Numbered from the stretch's first letter, positions 1 through 13,008 are shown. The stretch: 64,000 nt of DNA from Carnegiea gigantea (GCA_029747015.1 JAKOGI010000007.1:2190001-2254000); one strand, 5' to 3'. Numbers and translations are program-made. Notes: a model not told the origin generated them from the letters alone.

Positions 1-220
1 GCTACTAGAGTCGCTTTAATGTGCCACGTCCTAAACCCAAGAGCCCGACGGATGGTGGCTCAGCCGTGAGAGAGAAGTAGGAGAATATGAGAGATGTAAT
101 ATCAGTGTGTATATTACTAACCCCCTAAACACCCCTTATATAGTTTGGGGTGTGGTTAGGATTGTTGCCCTAGGCAACATAAGTGGTCGTTGGGCCTAAA
201 CTTATTGGGCCCGACCAACA
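1..220 (-). mobile_element. 3' LTR (partial) of a Ty1/copia element
   Basis: Positions 1-204 match 7477-7680 with five substitutions and no indels, so these are the two LTRs of one element. The LTR continues to 220, ending ...CCGACCAACA. Read on the minus strand, the purine tract GAGTGGGAGC stands just upstream of TGTTGGTCGG, which is the usual polypurine-tract/3'-LTR arrangement. The element therefore runs right to left, and the far end of this LTR lies outside the window. Confidence 0.85.
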
Positions 221-3200
221 GCTCCCACTCGGCCAGTTAGGCCGTAAAACACGTGTTCTCCATGTACCACAACTCCTCACACTTCATACCAGGAATAGGA
301 CGTGCGACCAAAAATAAACAGTAGTGTTATATTAAGTTACCATCCAACTAACATAACACTTTCACGAAATACGATACCCCAAAAATATCCCAAGACATCA
401 CCAGTAGCATCTCTAATCCCTTGTGCCTGATATATCATATGATTATGTTCTCAACATAATCGCCCGGGCTGATATGGTGAGGGTGGATAGATTTTTCCTT
501 AAACACTCATGAAATCTTTAAACACTCATGAAATCTCATCTTAACTTAATTGCTTTCCTAACGTGTTCTCGCTGAACCGTATACATCGTGGTTCTTGAGA
601 ATCACATTAAAGTAGCATCATTAAACTTCGACTTAATATCATAGCTTTAAGTCAAAAGGGTTGTCGTCCATAGGGTCACACGGTGACAAGTGATAGGGAA
701 TTTAATTGTCACCCCACATATAGGTTGTCTTATAAGCACACACAGTATGAGATATGTGTCACGGCATAGCTCCCACTTAGCTGGGTTCGTCACTCTTTAT
801 GCCATGCAAATTATCAGTCTAAATTTTCACCCAAAAATCTAACCTGAGCCACTAGATCAACATACTGAATGTCGATCTCAACACTCAAGATTCGGCTTTT
901 AAGGCTTCAATATGAAAACTTATTTCATACTCGACTCCCTCAAGTCTCATCTTAGTTTTACTAAGGCGACTATATTCATTCCACTCACACACTTTCAGTG
1001 TGAGTAATCAATATTGCACACCTAGTGCTAATATGATTCAATCTCATCCTACCCGCTACTCAAGCGTCAGGGTGATTGCCTGTATGACTAGGCCAATCAG
1101 AAGCCTGTGACATTTCAATATGCCTAACGTGCAACAATAAGTTATGAGTATTTTGCCCATTTACAAAAGAAGCATGTCCATCACGTAATAGGACACATCT
1201 AAATACCAAACCTCATGAATTTCAAGACTCAACCAATGAGCTTTGAACGTATCACTAAGAATGGGTTTAGTCAAGGGAACATATCACCTTGTTAGTGTAC
1301 ATATATATACCATATGGCAATGCTTTTATCTCCATAGTACAAGACACACAATCTACTTCCATAGCTGACATTGTTGTGCAGCTTTGCTTCTTTGCTGCAC
1401 CATGACATCGTTCTCCCACTCAGGGTGAAGGCAAGTCCTGAGGTTAATTTAGACTCATCTGAGTTACTACCCCAATCAATATTTGAGTATCCTCTCAACT
1501 TGAGGCCGCCTCCTTGATAGCAAAAGACAGAGTTATCAATACCATAAAGGTAGCGCTTAATTCTCTAGGCGACTTGCTAATCAGCAAGGCTTGGGTTACC
1601 TTAATAATGACTTATCAAACTAACCGCAAAGCAATGTCAGGGCCATGTACATAACGTGGCTTACAATAAGCTTACTATGATACTAAGGTTAAGGACATTT
1701 GTTTATCATCTCTATTTTATCATCTGTTTTAGAGCATTGAGCAAGACTCAAGGTTGAACCCTTCTCAACTGGAGTATCTATGGGTTAGGAATTATAAACC
1801 CAAAATCGTTTCAAGACACTTTGATGCATGCTTCTTGGGACGGTTTTGGATTATTCCCACTCATAGGACATACCTAATTTCATCCGTGTCCTTTGTCTCA
1901 AAGACATGGAATGACTACCTTCTAGTAGTTTTAATCATCTCCAAGTTGTTCCTAGTCAACAATATGTCATTAACATGAGGAACGTAATCCCCATGTTGAT
2001 CTTTCGACATATACAATGGTCTTCTGAAACCATTTAAGCGAAAATGGCTTTATGGAATCTAGAGTACCAAGAACTGGAAGATTACTTAAGATCACATATG
2101 GACCTTTTAAGACGACACACATTGTCCTCTTATCCCTTTGATACAAAATCAATGTGTTAGATCATATAAATCTCTTTCTCAAGATCACCATTGAGAAAAA
2201 CAATCTTTACTCCATTTCGAACAACTCAAAGTCCGAATGGGAAAACAGGGCTAGGAGTATCCGGGCCTGAACTTATCAATTGAACTATCCATCCGATGTT
2301 TTATCTTGAAGACTTACATCAAAGTGGAGTTTCAACGAGTTCTCAAACCTTGTCAGTGAGTCCATCTCATCCCTTATGACATCCAGTCACTTTTTGTGAT
2401 TTAGTGAGCCAACCGCCTCTTGATAAGAGGTAGATCCCTAATCTCCCGATGGAGTGCATAAGAATATTTCTTTTTCGATTTAAAAAGTCATCGAGGAATT
2501 CTTTCATGCTTGGGATCCTGGGACCTTCATTATTTGTCTGCCTAAGTGAGAAATCCCTCCCCTTTTCTCTAAGAGGTATGGGACCAGGATCTTCTCCGCC
2601 TTTCTCTAAGAAGTATGGAACCCTGATTATGAGGAGAAGATTACTCCCACTATCCATTGGAGGTGAGATCTTGAACATAAGGATTAACTACATGTTCAGG
2701 AATAACTCTCCTCAACAATTGGAGATTGAGGACGAATCTTATTCTTCTTGACAGACAAACCTTCACCATTCTTACCAAGTAAGAAATGTGTACCATCCTC
2801 GGTGACTTAGTGAGAGTTCAAATCCTCCCCCTCACCGAGAGGTGGTTAAAGGTGTTATTGTAACGCATACAAATTGAGGTCCTTTTAAATTTCACCAAAT
2901 GCTAGGGAACTTATCCTTAAGAAAATTGACACTGCGGGATTTTGTTTCACAAAAAAAATATTCATGATCTCAATTGGTTCGAAAAGTTTTAATATTTCGT
3001 CCCAATTGAGTCCTACTACCGCTATAAAGTATATGAACACATCAAGTACTTAATAACGGTGGGATAGTAGGTACATATACCTATATCATAAATATACGTA
3101 GCTCCATGACATGCTTTCATATTCATGGACCCGCAGATGTCCAAAGTGAGCGAACACTAAGGGATTTGATGGACTTGAAATCTTACAAAAAGATTTTCTA

Positions 3201-4390
3201 TTGCTTTACTAGCTAGACATAACTTACATTTTGCACCTTAAGCCTAGTGAGTTGGTCTTACAAAGCCATCTTTAGCTAGTCTATTAACTCTATCTTGACC
3301 CTCATGGTCAAGTCGAGCATGCCTAAAAACAGATTCGAAAATAGGACAAGGATCGAAGATGTTCTATTTTGTCCAAAAACATTGAAAACACCTTTCAATA
3401 TGACATGGCCAAACAGATCACCATGCTATATGATGTCTAAGACATTTAGACGAAAATTAAAGAAAACTAATCTTAGGAACAGAAGATACAAGGAAACATC
3501 GCACCCCAGGTGCATAGAGAGCATCAGGAAGAGACAACGTAGTCCCTTCAAGGAGCCTCGAATGATTTGTCCATAATTCAAGAACATCGTTTTCATCGTC
3601 GTCACCTAAAACGACAATTTGTGAATCCATCGTGTGGTGATAAAAGTTCACAAAAATCAACTCGTTTCCCAACTATGTGCTTGGTTCCTCCCGTATTGTA
3701 ATCCACTAAGGATCACAGTTAGCAACAAATGCTTGAGAGCACACATATTATCCAGGCTGTGAAAGAAGGTAACTTAATCGACTCAGGACAATCCCAAGCA
3801 TAAGATCCCTAATTTCCACAGTCATAGCATTCACACGTGCTACATGCCCCTCTTTATTTCCCTTAGTCTTTTTCCATTTTGCAATACCAATCTTAGGTCT
3901 AAAACTTTATGAGGGAATGGATCGGACGAACCTGATGCTAAGTCAATCCCACGCATACTTAATAGTGGGGTAACTTTCAATCCCTCACTAGACTATCATT
4001 CATGCGATACTACAAAGTATAGCATGTTGATCAATCCATTCTCAAACCACTTTTGGTATGCTTTTAAGTTTTCTGGATACTGTTCACTAGCAGTACCATC
4101 TTTGCCATCCTATGGAACCTAGTACCTAATGAGTGTTCTAACATTTCACGTTCATTCAGAAGAAACTGAGTCTTCTGACATTATGTATCACAGTCAGCGC
4201 TATCAAGTTCTTTTATTGGTAAACAAATTACCAACCTTATTTTAATTGCCATATCTAAAGGTATATATTCTGTAAAGTGGACATTAGGCGTATTTTCAAA
4301 TAAATAAATTATCAAAAACTCCATTATCCATGTTGTATGATCGAAAATTTCGCTAAGCTCATAATCATCTCGTACAAGCATGAATTAGAA
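221..4390 (-). pseudogene. Decayed copia gag-pol interior
   Basis: Minus-strand coding remnants are visible but broken by stops and frameshifts. Between about 1560 and 1292 the translation reads like the end of the copia reverse transcriptase and its RNase H: RYLYGIDNS, then CYQGG, then GYSNIDWGSNSDESKLTSG, matching the family pattern of a GYSDADW block followed by a KSTSG block. A 71-codon open stretch at 3457-3672 may come from the protease/GAG-pre-integrase region (LPDALYAPGVRCFLVS resembles the family LxxVLYVPxxxxNLxS motif). I see no intact integrase or reverse transcriptase catalytic motif. Any mobility would have to be supplied in trans. Confidence 0.65.
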
Positions 4391-4394
4391 GTTT

Positions 4395-5700
4395 TTATAA
4401 CTTATTTATCACAATTTTCCATAAAACAAAATTTATGAAGAACGTTATGGTTAAACAAATTAACATTTCAGATATATCACAAAGATGTCCAACTTAATGT
4501 AAACCAAATTTACATGAAGTTATCTCATTATTTATGACTACTAATATATCATTTGGAACTCTATCAATGACATATCAAACATGAAATTCATATTATTTTA
4601 TAAAACGCATTTATATAATAAAATAAATCTATAATGCGAAACATATTCGAAATATAACATGTTACAAAAGAAGTTCATAAAAGGCCCAAATAGTATTATA
4701 TAAAACATATTTATATAATTATATATAAAATGAAACTTATTCAAATGTTATTCGCAAATTATAAAACACATTTATAATGTTATGAGTTTGAATTTCATGA
4801 AACCAATTCATAAAATACCGCTTAATTGCATAATTAGCAGGCAATATGAAACGAATCCACATTTGTTAATTTGGGCAAGGATAAAAAAAATGCTAAAAAA
4901 CAATTAGCAAATTTACCACAACTCATGTAATTCATATATATATAAAAAACACATTTATATAATACTACAAATTGGTGATTCACATGAAACATATCCATGC
5001 AATCGAACGCAACGTAATTTGTAACATGAAATATATCTAAATATTAATCGCAATTAATTATATATAGAACAAATCCATATAACATTAAAGTGTGGATGAA
5101 ACGAATTCATAGTAAAGCTCGCAAATTATACAAAACGTATTCATATAATATTGCAAATTTAATTTCATGAAATAGATTCATAAAATAATCAAATATACTA
5201 TATATGAAACTTGCTCATGTAAAACTTAACGAATCATTTTTGTTAACTACAACAATGATAGAACAATTAATTGATTTATAATTGCTCATGTTTTTGCATT
5301 AAATCATGAAACATATTTACGTGACGGGATATTATATAAAACATCTTTATATAATGTAACTTATGAAACATATTCATTTATCGTTCAAGGGGATCTTTAT
5401 ATCACATAGATATTTGTTGAGTTCGAGTAAAACAAATTTACATCATACACACTAATTTTATATACGAAACGAATTCACATAACTTCAACCCAATGGATCA
5501 ATAACAAATTACTTGGTCAGGAAAATATCAAGTTGAGGCATATATAAAACGAATTTATATATGACATTAAACATATTAATGTTTTTATAACGAAATCATG
5601 CATTCGGGATTAAAACTAATTCGAAACCTTAATTCAGCGAAATGAATTAACTGCATGAAACTTTATCAACTTGAATATCATTATAATTTAATTAAAAGTC
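4395..5700. repeat. AT-rich degenerate dispersed repeats inside the copia element
   Basis: This 1.3 kb block has no gene. It consists of very AT-rich sequence in which variants of AAACATATTTATATAAT recur at irregular spacing (for example near 4602, 4703, 4765, 4947, 5135, 5338 and 5557), alternating with variants of GAAACATATTCAT. The words are partly self-complementary. It lies on the gag side of the element and is probably noncoding filler. Confidence 0.6.
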
Positions 5701-5879
5701 ATGCTATGACTAATAATTAAACAACAATGGCTGAAAAATAATTTGGTCCAAAACAGTCAAAAATAGCATGACCCATATTATTGAAATGCGGCAAAAAATA
5801 AATCGGCCCAAAAAAAAGGTCCCAAAAAAAAAATTGGGCCAAAAAACGGCCCACTAAATCGGGCTTCCCCTTCTCTTTT

Positions 5880-6690
5880 ATTTGATAATACAACCCAAAT
5901 TAAAGAGGGTTTAAGGGCCTTAACTCTCTCTATCCTCTCTGCTACCCGAGTCCCCTCTCTCTCCTCGGTCTGCTTCCCGAGTCCTCTCTCTTTCCTGACT
6001 CTCTTCTCCTCTCGACCCTTCTCGACTCCTCGCCATGCTTATGGAGCACCGAGCTCCATCGTTCCTTGGCCATAGAAGGCTCTCTGCCTTTCGAATTCTC
6101 TTCCTCACGCCCCATGTCGCCACCCCATGAGCGTAGCGTTTGGCTGAGGAACCCATATGAGGAAAACCCCCACCCGCCGTCGAAAGCCAAGGATAACCCC
6201 ACCAGCATGTAGATCGGCCGCAACTGAGCTGGAAAACACTAGCCAAGCATCGAACGCGCCTCTCACGCGGTGGCGCGTGACCCACACGCGCCGCTAATTC
6301 TGGTGGTTTCACGGATCTTTTGCCGGATTTGAGTAGATCGACGGGCAAGGATGCGGCTGGAGGAAGAAGAATGGCCATTTAAGCATTCGTCGGCGGCGCG
6401 TGCGCCACACGCGCCACCCTTCCTTGGTGGTTTCTGATGCGTGAGGTTCGGACCTCTTTTCGTTTTCTACACTTTCTTCCCCCTCCCGTTGGGGTTCTGT
6501 GATGGTTTTGATCGAAGGCCACAGAGGCCTCGTCAAGGCCACAGAGGCCTCATCAAGGCCACATAGGTGCGAGTGGTTAGGAGCTAGGGTTTCGTAGAAT
6601 TTCGGACAGAGGGAGATTAGGGTTAGGGTATTGGATCTTGGGGATTAGGGTTTAGTCGAGTGGGGTCGACATTTTCCAAAAAAAATTATG
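5880..6690. other. GC/CT-rich block in copia leader region
   Basis: The base composition changes sharply from the AT-rich sequence on both sides. It holds a pyrimidine-rich tract at 5920-6015, a GC-rich part with GGCGCGTG/CACGCGCC inverted motifs at 6270-6410, and a short tandem of GGCCACAGAGGCCT-like units at 6519-6566. A minus-strand open frame of 152 codons (5920-6378) has no recognisable domain and looks compositional. The block may be leader sequence or a captured host fragment. Confidence 0.4.
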
Positions 6691-7383
6691 CCTTTCATAG
6701 TTTATCATCCAAGTCAAACATGATTTTCTCTAAACATCATGATAACATGAGGCATACACACGCACAATGATGCTAATTGGACATAAGTCGTGAATAACCA
6801 TGTTATTTCTGGATGTCATGAATGCTATGTTTTTGGCATAATACAAGTTCTTGGGGTCTGAACAATTATACTTGAAGAATAATAGCATGAACATGGTAGC
6901 ATAATACTCAAGCAGCAACTAATCAAGTCTGGTATTTAAATTCAGACAAAAACTTGTATTACAAAACCAAACTAATCAGAGAAAGAAAACAGTTTATTGA
7001 AGCATGCTTAGCAGATAATCTATTCATGCTTGCATATAATAGCATAATCGAACTAAAAAATTCAATCTTTCGCCAGAACCAATTACGTAAACATGCTTTC
7101 GTCAATAATCTGATCAATTAGAACCACTGGTCATCAATCAAAAACGGATCTATCTATGATTGATAACTGTTTCGACACACTGATTTCAAATAGCATATAC
7201 ATCCACGACTATGAATCAAAAAATTCTATCTTTTGTTGATTCTAGCCAAAGCAATGCTGGTAGTATATCAGGGTTGCATAATTACGAAAATTAAGCAATT
7301 AAACATGTAAACTAGCATGCTTTCAATAACTTAGATTTAACAAATTTATCAACCTATCAATTGGGACTAATCCGAACAATTTA

Positions 7384-7396
7384 GGCTCTGATACCA
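7384..7396 (-). other. Primer-binding site, initiator tRNA-Met type
   Basis: The minus strand reads TGGTATCAGAGCC, the standard plant PBS complementary to initiator tRNA-Met, one base after the LTR end ...CCTACA. This fixes the element as minus-strand and makes 7398-7680 its 5' LTR. Confidence 0.85.
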
Positions 7397-7397
7397 C

Positions 7398-7680
7398 TGT
7401 AGGAAGAAATAGGACTAATTTGAATGCGGAAGTATACTGTCGGTAATAGTCCACGATAATATAAGAATACCAAGCGGCTACTAGAGTCGCTTTAATGTGC
7501 CACGTCCTAAACCCAAGAGCCCGATGGATGGTGGCTCAACCGTGAGAGAGAAGTAGGAGAATATGAGAGATGTAATATCAGTGTGTATATTACTAACCCC
7601 CTAAACACCCCTTATATAATTTGGGGTGTGGTTAGGGTTGTTGCCCTAGGCAACATAAGTGGCCGTTGGGCCTAAACTTA
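7398..7680 (-). mobile_element. 5' LTR of the copia element, truncated
   Basis: It begins (plus strand) with TGTAGG beside the PBS and ends abruptly at 7680. The last 16 bp present in the other LTR (205-220) are missing here. The five differences in the 204-bp shared part indicate a fairly recent insertion, although the interior is much more decayed. Confidence 0.8.
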
Positions 7681-7762
7681 AATGAAAGGAAAGAAACAGG
7701 GGATTTGCAGGAAATAACTCTAAGCAAGTGGCAAGCAAGTGTGGCCACAGACATCCCAGGAT
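7681..7762. repeat. Copy of the RPN10 3'-flanking repeat (repeat unit 1)
   Basis: About 80 bp are roughly 80-85% identical by eye to 15355-15433, starting AATGAAAGGAAA and ending CAGACATCCCAGG or similar. It abuts the broken LTR exactly. Both copies lie downstream of minus-strand genes (ERD7-like and RPN10). Confidence 0.7.
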
Positions 7763-7935
7763 AGGCCTGCTAATGGGTTGGATTTTGAGCGGGTGAACCT
7801 CCACCCACATCCATCCACTCCACCCGTCACCTGCTCATCCGCTCATCCGCATCCAATCCACCCGCCACCCGTGGATGAAACGGATGGCAAACGGGTGAAA
7901 TGGATGAAACATATCGTATGTCATTTTATTCGTTT
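7763..7935. repeat. hAT-like MITE fragment / CCACCC-rich repeat
   Basis: It begins TAGGCCTGCTAATGGGTTGG, resembling hAT-type ends (TAGGGCTGGCAA), and continues with many CATCC/CCACCC words. No matching opposite terminus was found, so it is probably a fragment. Confidence 0.35.
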
Positions 7936-8037
7936 ATCTCTCAAATAAATTTGAAAAGCTTGGAGAATTTAAGAATATACAAAATAACCAACGGGAACCA
8001 TATGCCAGAATCTTAAACATAACAATTACCACAAATG

Positions 8038-8204
8038 ATATATATATGTGTGTGTGTGCGCGCGCGCATACATATATATGTGTGTATACATATAAGGTTT
8101 TTCTTACACATTGGAATAAGTAATGCATGAATAAGACATTACAACAACAGACCAAGGACAGGAAAACCACCACCACCCACCCACCCACCCACCCACCAGC
8201 AGGA
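8038..8204. repeat. Simple repeats TA/TG/CG and CACCC
   Basis: Alternating TATATA, TGTGTG, CGCGCG and ATATATGTGTG tracts occupy 8038-8092. A CCCA/CCACC tract occupies 8165-8198. Open frames across them are compositional. They lie in the 3' flank of the ERD7-like gene. Confidence 0.85.
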
Positions 8205-8350
8205 GGCTGGGCTCCAATCGGCAATGAAGACAAAAATTTCGGGAACTAGAATCCAAACAGGCCTCAGGTCAAGCTGGAGAATATAAAACGTTCTCAAGAC
8301 CAGCAGTAATCATTTCGAGCTCTTCTGAGACTTGTATTCAGCAGCAGCTG

Positions 8351-11300
8351 TTATTGAGCAAATTTGGCCAGAGCGGAAGGTTTCATAACGCTCTTAGGAT
8401 TGAAGACTTTCCGGATCTTAAAAACAGTGCATGCAGTACCAATAGCATGCCCTACTGCTCCCAGCCCCTCGTGTGTTGCCTTACCTGCCTCTTCCCCATA
8501 CCTGTGTTGGAACACAAAGAAGGCATTAATTTATGTCAGAGTTATCCAGTCACATTTACTTCCTCCAGATTTTTTTCTCTTTTGCACGGGTACAACAAAT
8601 TGAGGTAAATAGACTTATACCGCCAAAATTATTCATGGCTTAGCAAAGGACTTAGCTCCACCTGTACAGTACCCATATGCCACTCCAAAGAAAATTGATG
8701 TGAGCTTCTGTGCCCTCCACCACACTGACCCAGCCCCCCTTCCCCTTTCAGAGGGGCAAGGGGAGTTGAAGCAGCTTTGAAAAGACTTATAATCCATCAA
8801 CCAGCTGAACACTCTAGCAATTTTTCAAAGTAAATAGCTACAGCAGGATTTTTCTATAAGTCAACTCAACAAAGATTCTCTCTCCTCAAAACCCCATCCT
8901 TCTTTCAACGAGAAACCTGCATCTTTACCTTCTCTATCAAAATTCTTATAGTGGCAGGCACTCCGTGAAGATGACATCTGACGGTTGGATCAAAATTAAA
9001 AAGCAAACAGATACAGAGATAGAGATCAACTACACCTATTGAAGAGCAAATTCTGAACACAAAGCACCATAACTGCACAATCAACACAGACACAAGCACT
9101 TACTTGTGCGTTACTACTCCAGTTGTCACAGTGGATGTTGTGGACATAACATTCTTCCCAGCTACTTCAACAGCCTCACAAATTCTATCTGCAGAGAAAA
9201 CAAGATACATGTTACAGTGAGAAATGCACTAGCATAGACTTAGCTCATGGCTACCCATACATAATAGACATATGTAAGCCAAGCCTTGCAATATGAGCAT
9301 ACAGCATTAAAAACAACTCAATGAATCGAAGGTAACAAGTCCAAACACAGAAACAGATCCAGCATAAACCAAATAGATAATAGGCAGAAGCTTTCATCAA
9401 ATAGTATTAAATGTTGTAAACTACCATGCCAAAAACGTTTGGAACAGAATTTCTGGAAATTTGCACATAAAGAAGATAAGTAACCGGAGTAGATAACTCC
9501 TCTAGACAGCAGAAGGAGACAGAGGAGACACCCCTGCCCCACACACACCCCAGTCACGCACGTGACACACACAGAGCAAGAGAGAGGAGAAAGAAAGAGA
9601 AAGCTAGTTTGCCTTGGGTTAAAAAATTCCTATTATCCTTTCTCTGGATTTATCACAGCACTGCAGTACGCTTGTTTGAAACCTAAGAATTTCCCCACTA
9701 GAATGGAAATTGAGTTGCACAGGGGGGATCAGTCATCAAGCCCGGGATTTTAGCAGAGATCCTGCGTAGATCTGGCTAGCTTTTTAGAGACAAGTTGAGA
9801 AACTTCCCATGAAGCCTCTCATATAAAAACCTGAAAAAGGCATTAAGTTCCCTGACATTCTTTATACTGAGGAAACCACATGCACAGAATGTAACTACGC
9901 ACCCCATTATCAGTTATCAAATTGAGAACTAGTTGACGAACTGAAGAGGACTTATATACAACTCATGCACTGACACATTTGATTTTGATTTCAATCTGTG
10001 ACGCATTAAAGAGATATCGTTACATCCAAGACATGAGAAGTTAGCTTTCGAGTTCCAAAAATATTATGAGGTAAGAGAGCATACTGAATCCATCCAAGGA
10101 AGCCGAAACCATTTCTCCAGGCAATAGGTTGGAGACTTTCTTTCCTGCCTTTGAGTTCACAACTGAACTGGTGAGAAATCCGGACACTCTTACAGCCCCA
10201 GATATTACTCCATTAGCCGCTTTCTTAGTCGTTTTGGTCACCTTCTTCACTCTGCAGTGATATGCAAAGGATATTTAAGGCCTCCTCAAAATTTCAACAA
10301 CTTAAATTTAAACACAGCACGACTGGAATTTAGTTTAAACAAAACTAAAAGCAAATTTAGGCACTTTCTGAGTAAAACAGAGAACTGTGAAGTATTTCCT
10401 AAGTAACAACTGAACCTTACGCCACGGTTCACTGGTTAATGCGGAACAAAGCAAACCAGAAACCATGAGTTCTCCCCTTTTTTGTGAGTCTTGGGAGATA
10501 GAGGGTGGGGGGCAGTAATCCACAAACTATGCATTGCCCAAGCAGTGGCATGACTAAAAAGGACATAACAAAGCAAATACTAATGGAAGTCAAACAGACA
10601 ACAACAAAGCTCAGACCTTTTGATCCTCTTCAAGGTTTTCTCATCAATCTCCTTCTTCTCAGAAGAGTCAAGCCGCTTAATCAAAACCTCATGACCCCAT
10701 TTCAATCTATCAATGGTCACGTCCCCACACCACAAAATCCCCTCAATCACTTGCCCTGACCCTTGAGCAATCCACTTAGCCGCAGTCCCACTATACTCTT
10801 CTACATTGGGTGCCAATGTCGTCCAATACGCCCCACAATTCCTCTCCATAATCTCTCTCTTCCCATCATCAGACTTCAGCTCCTCCGGCGACATCTCCCT
10901 CGCCACCGCCACCCCAGCAAGCTCTCTCTTGCTCTGCTCCGACACCTTCCGCACAGAGAAATTCTCATACCTCTCAAAAACCCCGTCCAGTTCCTTCAAT
11001 AAACCCTCCTGCCCTTTCGAAGCAAAACTCAATCCATAGTTCAGCAACTCAACTTCACCCTCATTTCCAGGAAAAGAGAAGAAGTAATGCGAATCATCAA
11101 CTTTAACAATGACCTCATCCTTCATCAACGGCCATTGCACCTCATCGGAGATTCGAGCGAGAACAGCAATGACGTTCTCACCTTGACGAAGCCGAACGAC
11201 GGAGAAATCGCCGAGGCCGAGCTCAACGCTGTACTTCTTATCGATCAAATGGGCTATTGCGCCGGGGACAGCGATCAGGGTCTCCTCCACGGGTTCGGGC

Positions 11301-11524
11301 TCAAGCTCAGGAGGAGCAGAAGGGGTTTCCACATTGGGGTTAGGGTTCGGGTTGCGGTAGTCATCGGGGAAGAGATTCTCGACGAGGTCGGACATGTTGA
11401 CGGTTGGGTACATAGACGACGACGATGACGATCTAGGGTTAGGGCTAGGGTTTGAATCGGGGTTGGAGAGGTCAACGTCGGGATACAATGAGGTGCAAGT
11501 GCGAGGAAGCACTTGGGACGCCAT
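8351..11524 (-). CDS. ERD7-like senescence/dehydration-associated protein
   Basis: Four exons: 11524-10617, 10251-10085, 9188-9104 and 8501-8351. All introns are GT-AG and the phases join to 436 codons plus stop. I chose the ATG at 11524 (MASQVLPR). An upstream in-frame TTG gives a longer frame but is not a normal plant start. The N-terminal ~75 residues are Ser/Pro/Asn-rich and low complexity. A conserved core follows, with VPGAIAHLIDKKYSVELG and a LARI..EVQWPLMKDE-like stretch. The C-terminal senescence domain (about residues 225-430) has AKWIAQGSGQVIEGILWCGD, KVSNLLPGE and GEEAGKATHEGLGAVGHAIG. The family (ERD7/senescence-domain proteins) is induced by drought and ageing and is linked to membrane-lipid association; the exact role here is inferred. 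It ends KPSALAKFAQ. Confidence 0.9.
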
Positions 11525-11600
11525 TGTTGCTGTCGCCAAGAACTACAGGGGATTGAAATGGAGTGATCACAACGATGGGGTTTATGATGATCATATCTGG

Positions 11601-11608
11601 ACTATATA
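11601..11608 (-). promoter_or_regulatory. Possible TATA box of the ERD7-like gene
   Basis: The minus strand reads AGTATATAGT about 80 bp upstream of the chosen ATG. A GATGAT trinucleotide tract lies just beyond it. The position is plausible but untested. Confidence 0.35.
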
Positions 11609-11992
11609 CTGATGATGATGACGATGATGATGATGAAGCTTAAGAGTCAAGAGTTGCAGAGGAGAGAGAAAGAGTGGGGAAGACTCGGCCTTGCAGTTGG
11701 ACTCGGTGTAGAAGCAGCGTAGTGGGGGCAGTTGATCTTTGCGCCGGGAATCTCCCGCGCTACTACCGGTCATCGTCGTATCCGCGTATTATATAACATA
11801 TATAGTATAAAATACCACTAAAGCGAGTATGTTGCCTTATTTTCAGAGAGGTAAATAATTTCACGAAAAATGTTTCATGGGTGATGAGACCATCATGTTA
11901 AAAAATTTAGTAAAAACAAAATAATAATGTGAAATGATTTTTACCTGCACAATTTTATATTTTTCAATTGATAAGCACTTATATATGAGTAG

Positions 11993-13008
11993 TATTTGGT
12001 TGGGGAAAAAATGATTTATTCGAAAAATGGTTTTACAATTTTACGTTGTTTGGCACAACAAAGGATGAAAAACTATTTTCCAAGAAAAAGGATTTTCCCC
12101 CCAATGAAGGAAAATGATTCCCCTTTTGAGAAGATAGGAAGTTATTTTCTTCTTTCAACTCTTTGATGATATGGTCATCTGAATTTAGGTGTAAAATTTG
12201 ATTTCAACAGTTTGGATCGAAACTTGACTATCGATGAAAAATATTAAAATAAACTCAAATCTAATTTTCAGTTTATATTTCTTTCATTTGATCGATATTT
12301 ATCTCCACCATGATAATTTAATCGACATTTTTTATCACTAAAAAAATTCAATCAACTCGCTAGTAAAATCATTTCAACGATTTGGATCGAAACTTCATTA
12401 TCAAATGAAAAATATTAAAATAGGCTCAAATTCAGATTTTGATCTTGATATTCTTTCATTTACTCAATATTCTTTTCCACAATGACAATTCAATTAATAT
12501 TTTCGTCCTTTAAACAGTGCAGTCAGTATTTTTCACCAGTAGAACAATTTCAATAGTTTAGATTGAAACTTGATCATCGGATAGGAAATATTAAAATAGG
12601 CTAAAATTCATATTTTGAGCATGACATTCCTTCATTTGGTCAACATTTTTTTCTGTCATAACAATTCAATCGACATTTTTCGTCAACTAAACAATTCAGT
12701 TGATGTTTTTCATCACTAAAATAATTTCAATGGTTTAGATTGAAACTTAATTATTCGAGAGAAAGTATTGAAAAAAACTCAAATATAAACTTTAAACTCA
12801 AAATTCCTTCGTTTGGTCAACAGTTATATTAATTACGAGCATTTAGTCAATATTTTCTGCATTTAAACAATTCAGTTGACATTTTCCTCTTTTCATGGAA
12901 AATGATTTATTTTGTATCAAACAACGGAAAATATAATATAAAAATCAATTTTTAGTAGAAAATCAGAAAATGATTTTCTGGGAAAATTATTTTCCTTCCA
13001 ACCAAATA
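11993..13008. mobile_element. TIR-bounded nonautonomous DNA element with four internal repeats
   Basis: The ends are inverted: TATTTGGTTGG on the left and CCAACCAAATA on the right, with AAAATGATTT-like continuation inside each end. The interior holds four head-to-tail units of roughly 175 bp, starting near 12187, 12362, 12541 and 12718. Each contains TTTCAAYRGTTTRGATYGAA followed by AAATATTRAAAWAR. There is no coding sequence, and the flanks may show a TA target duplication. Confidence 0.7.

Noticed and set aside
5920..6378. 152-codon minus-strand open frame in the GC-rich block
   Set aside because: Low complexity (Arg/Ser/Glu-rich), overlapped by other open frames, inside a transposon and without any recognisable domain.
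11087..11428. 113-codon plus-strand frame over the ERD7-like gene
   Set aside because: Exact antisense of exon 1; a shadow of the real coding strand.
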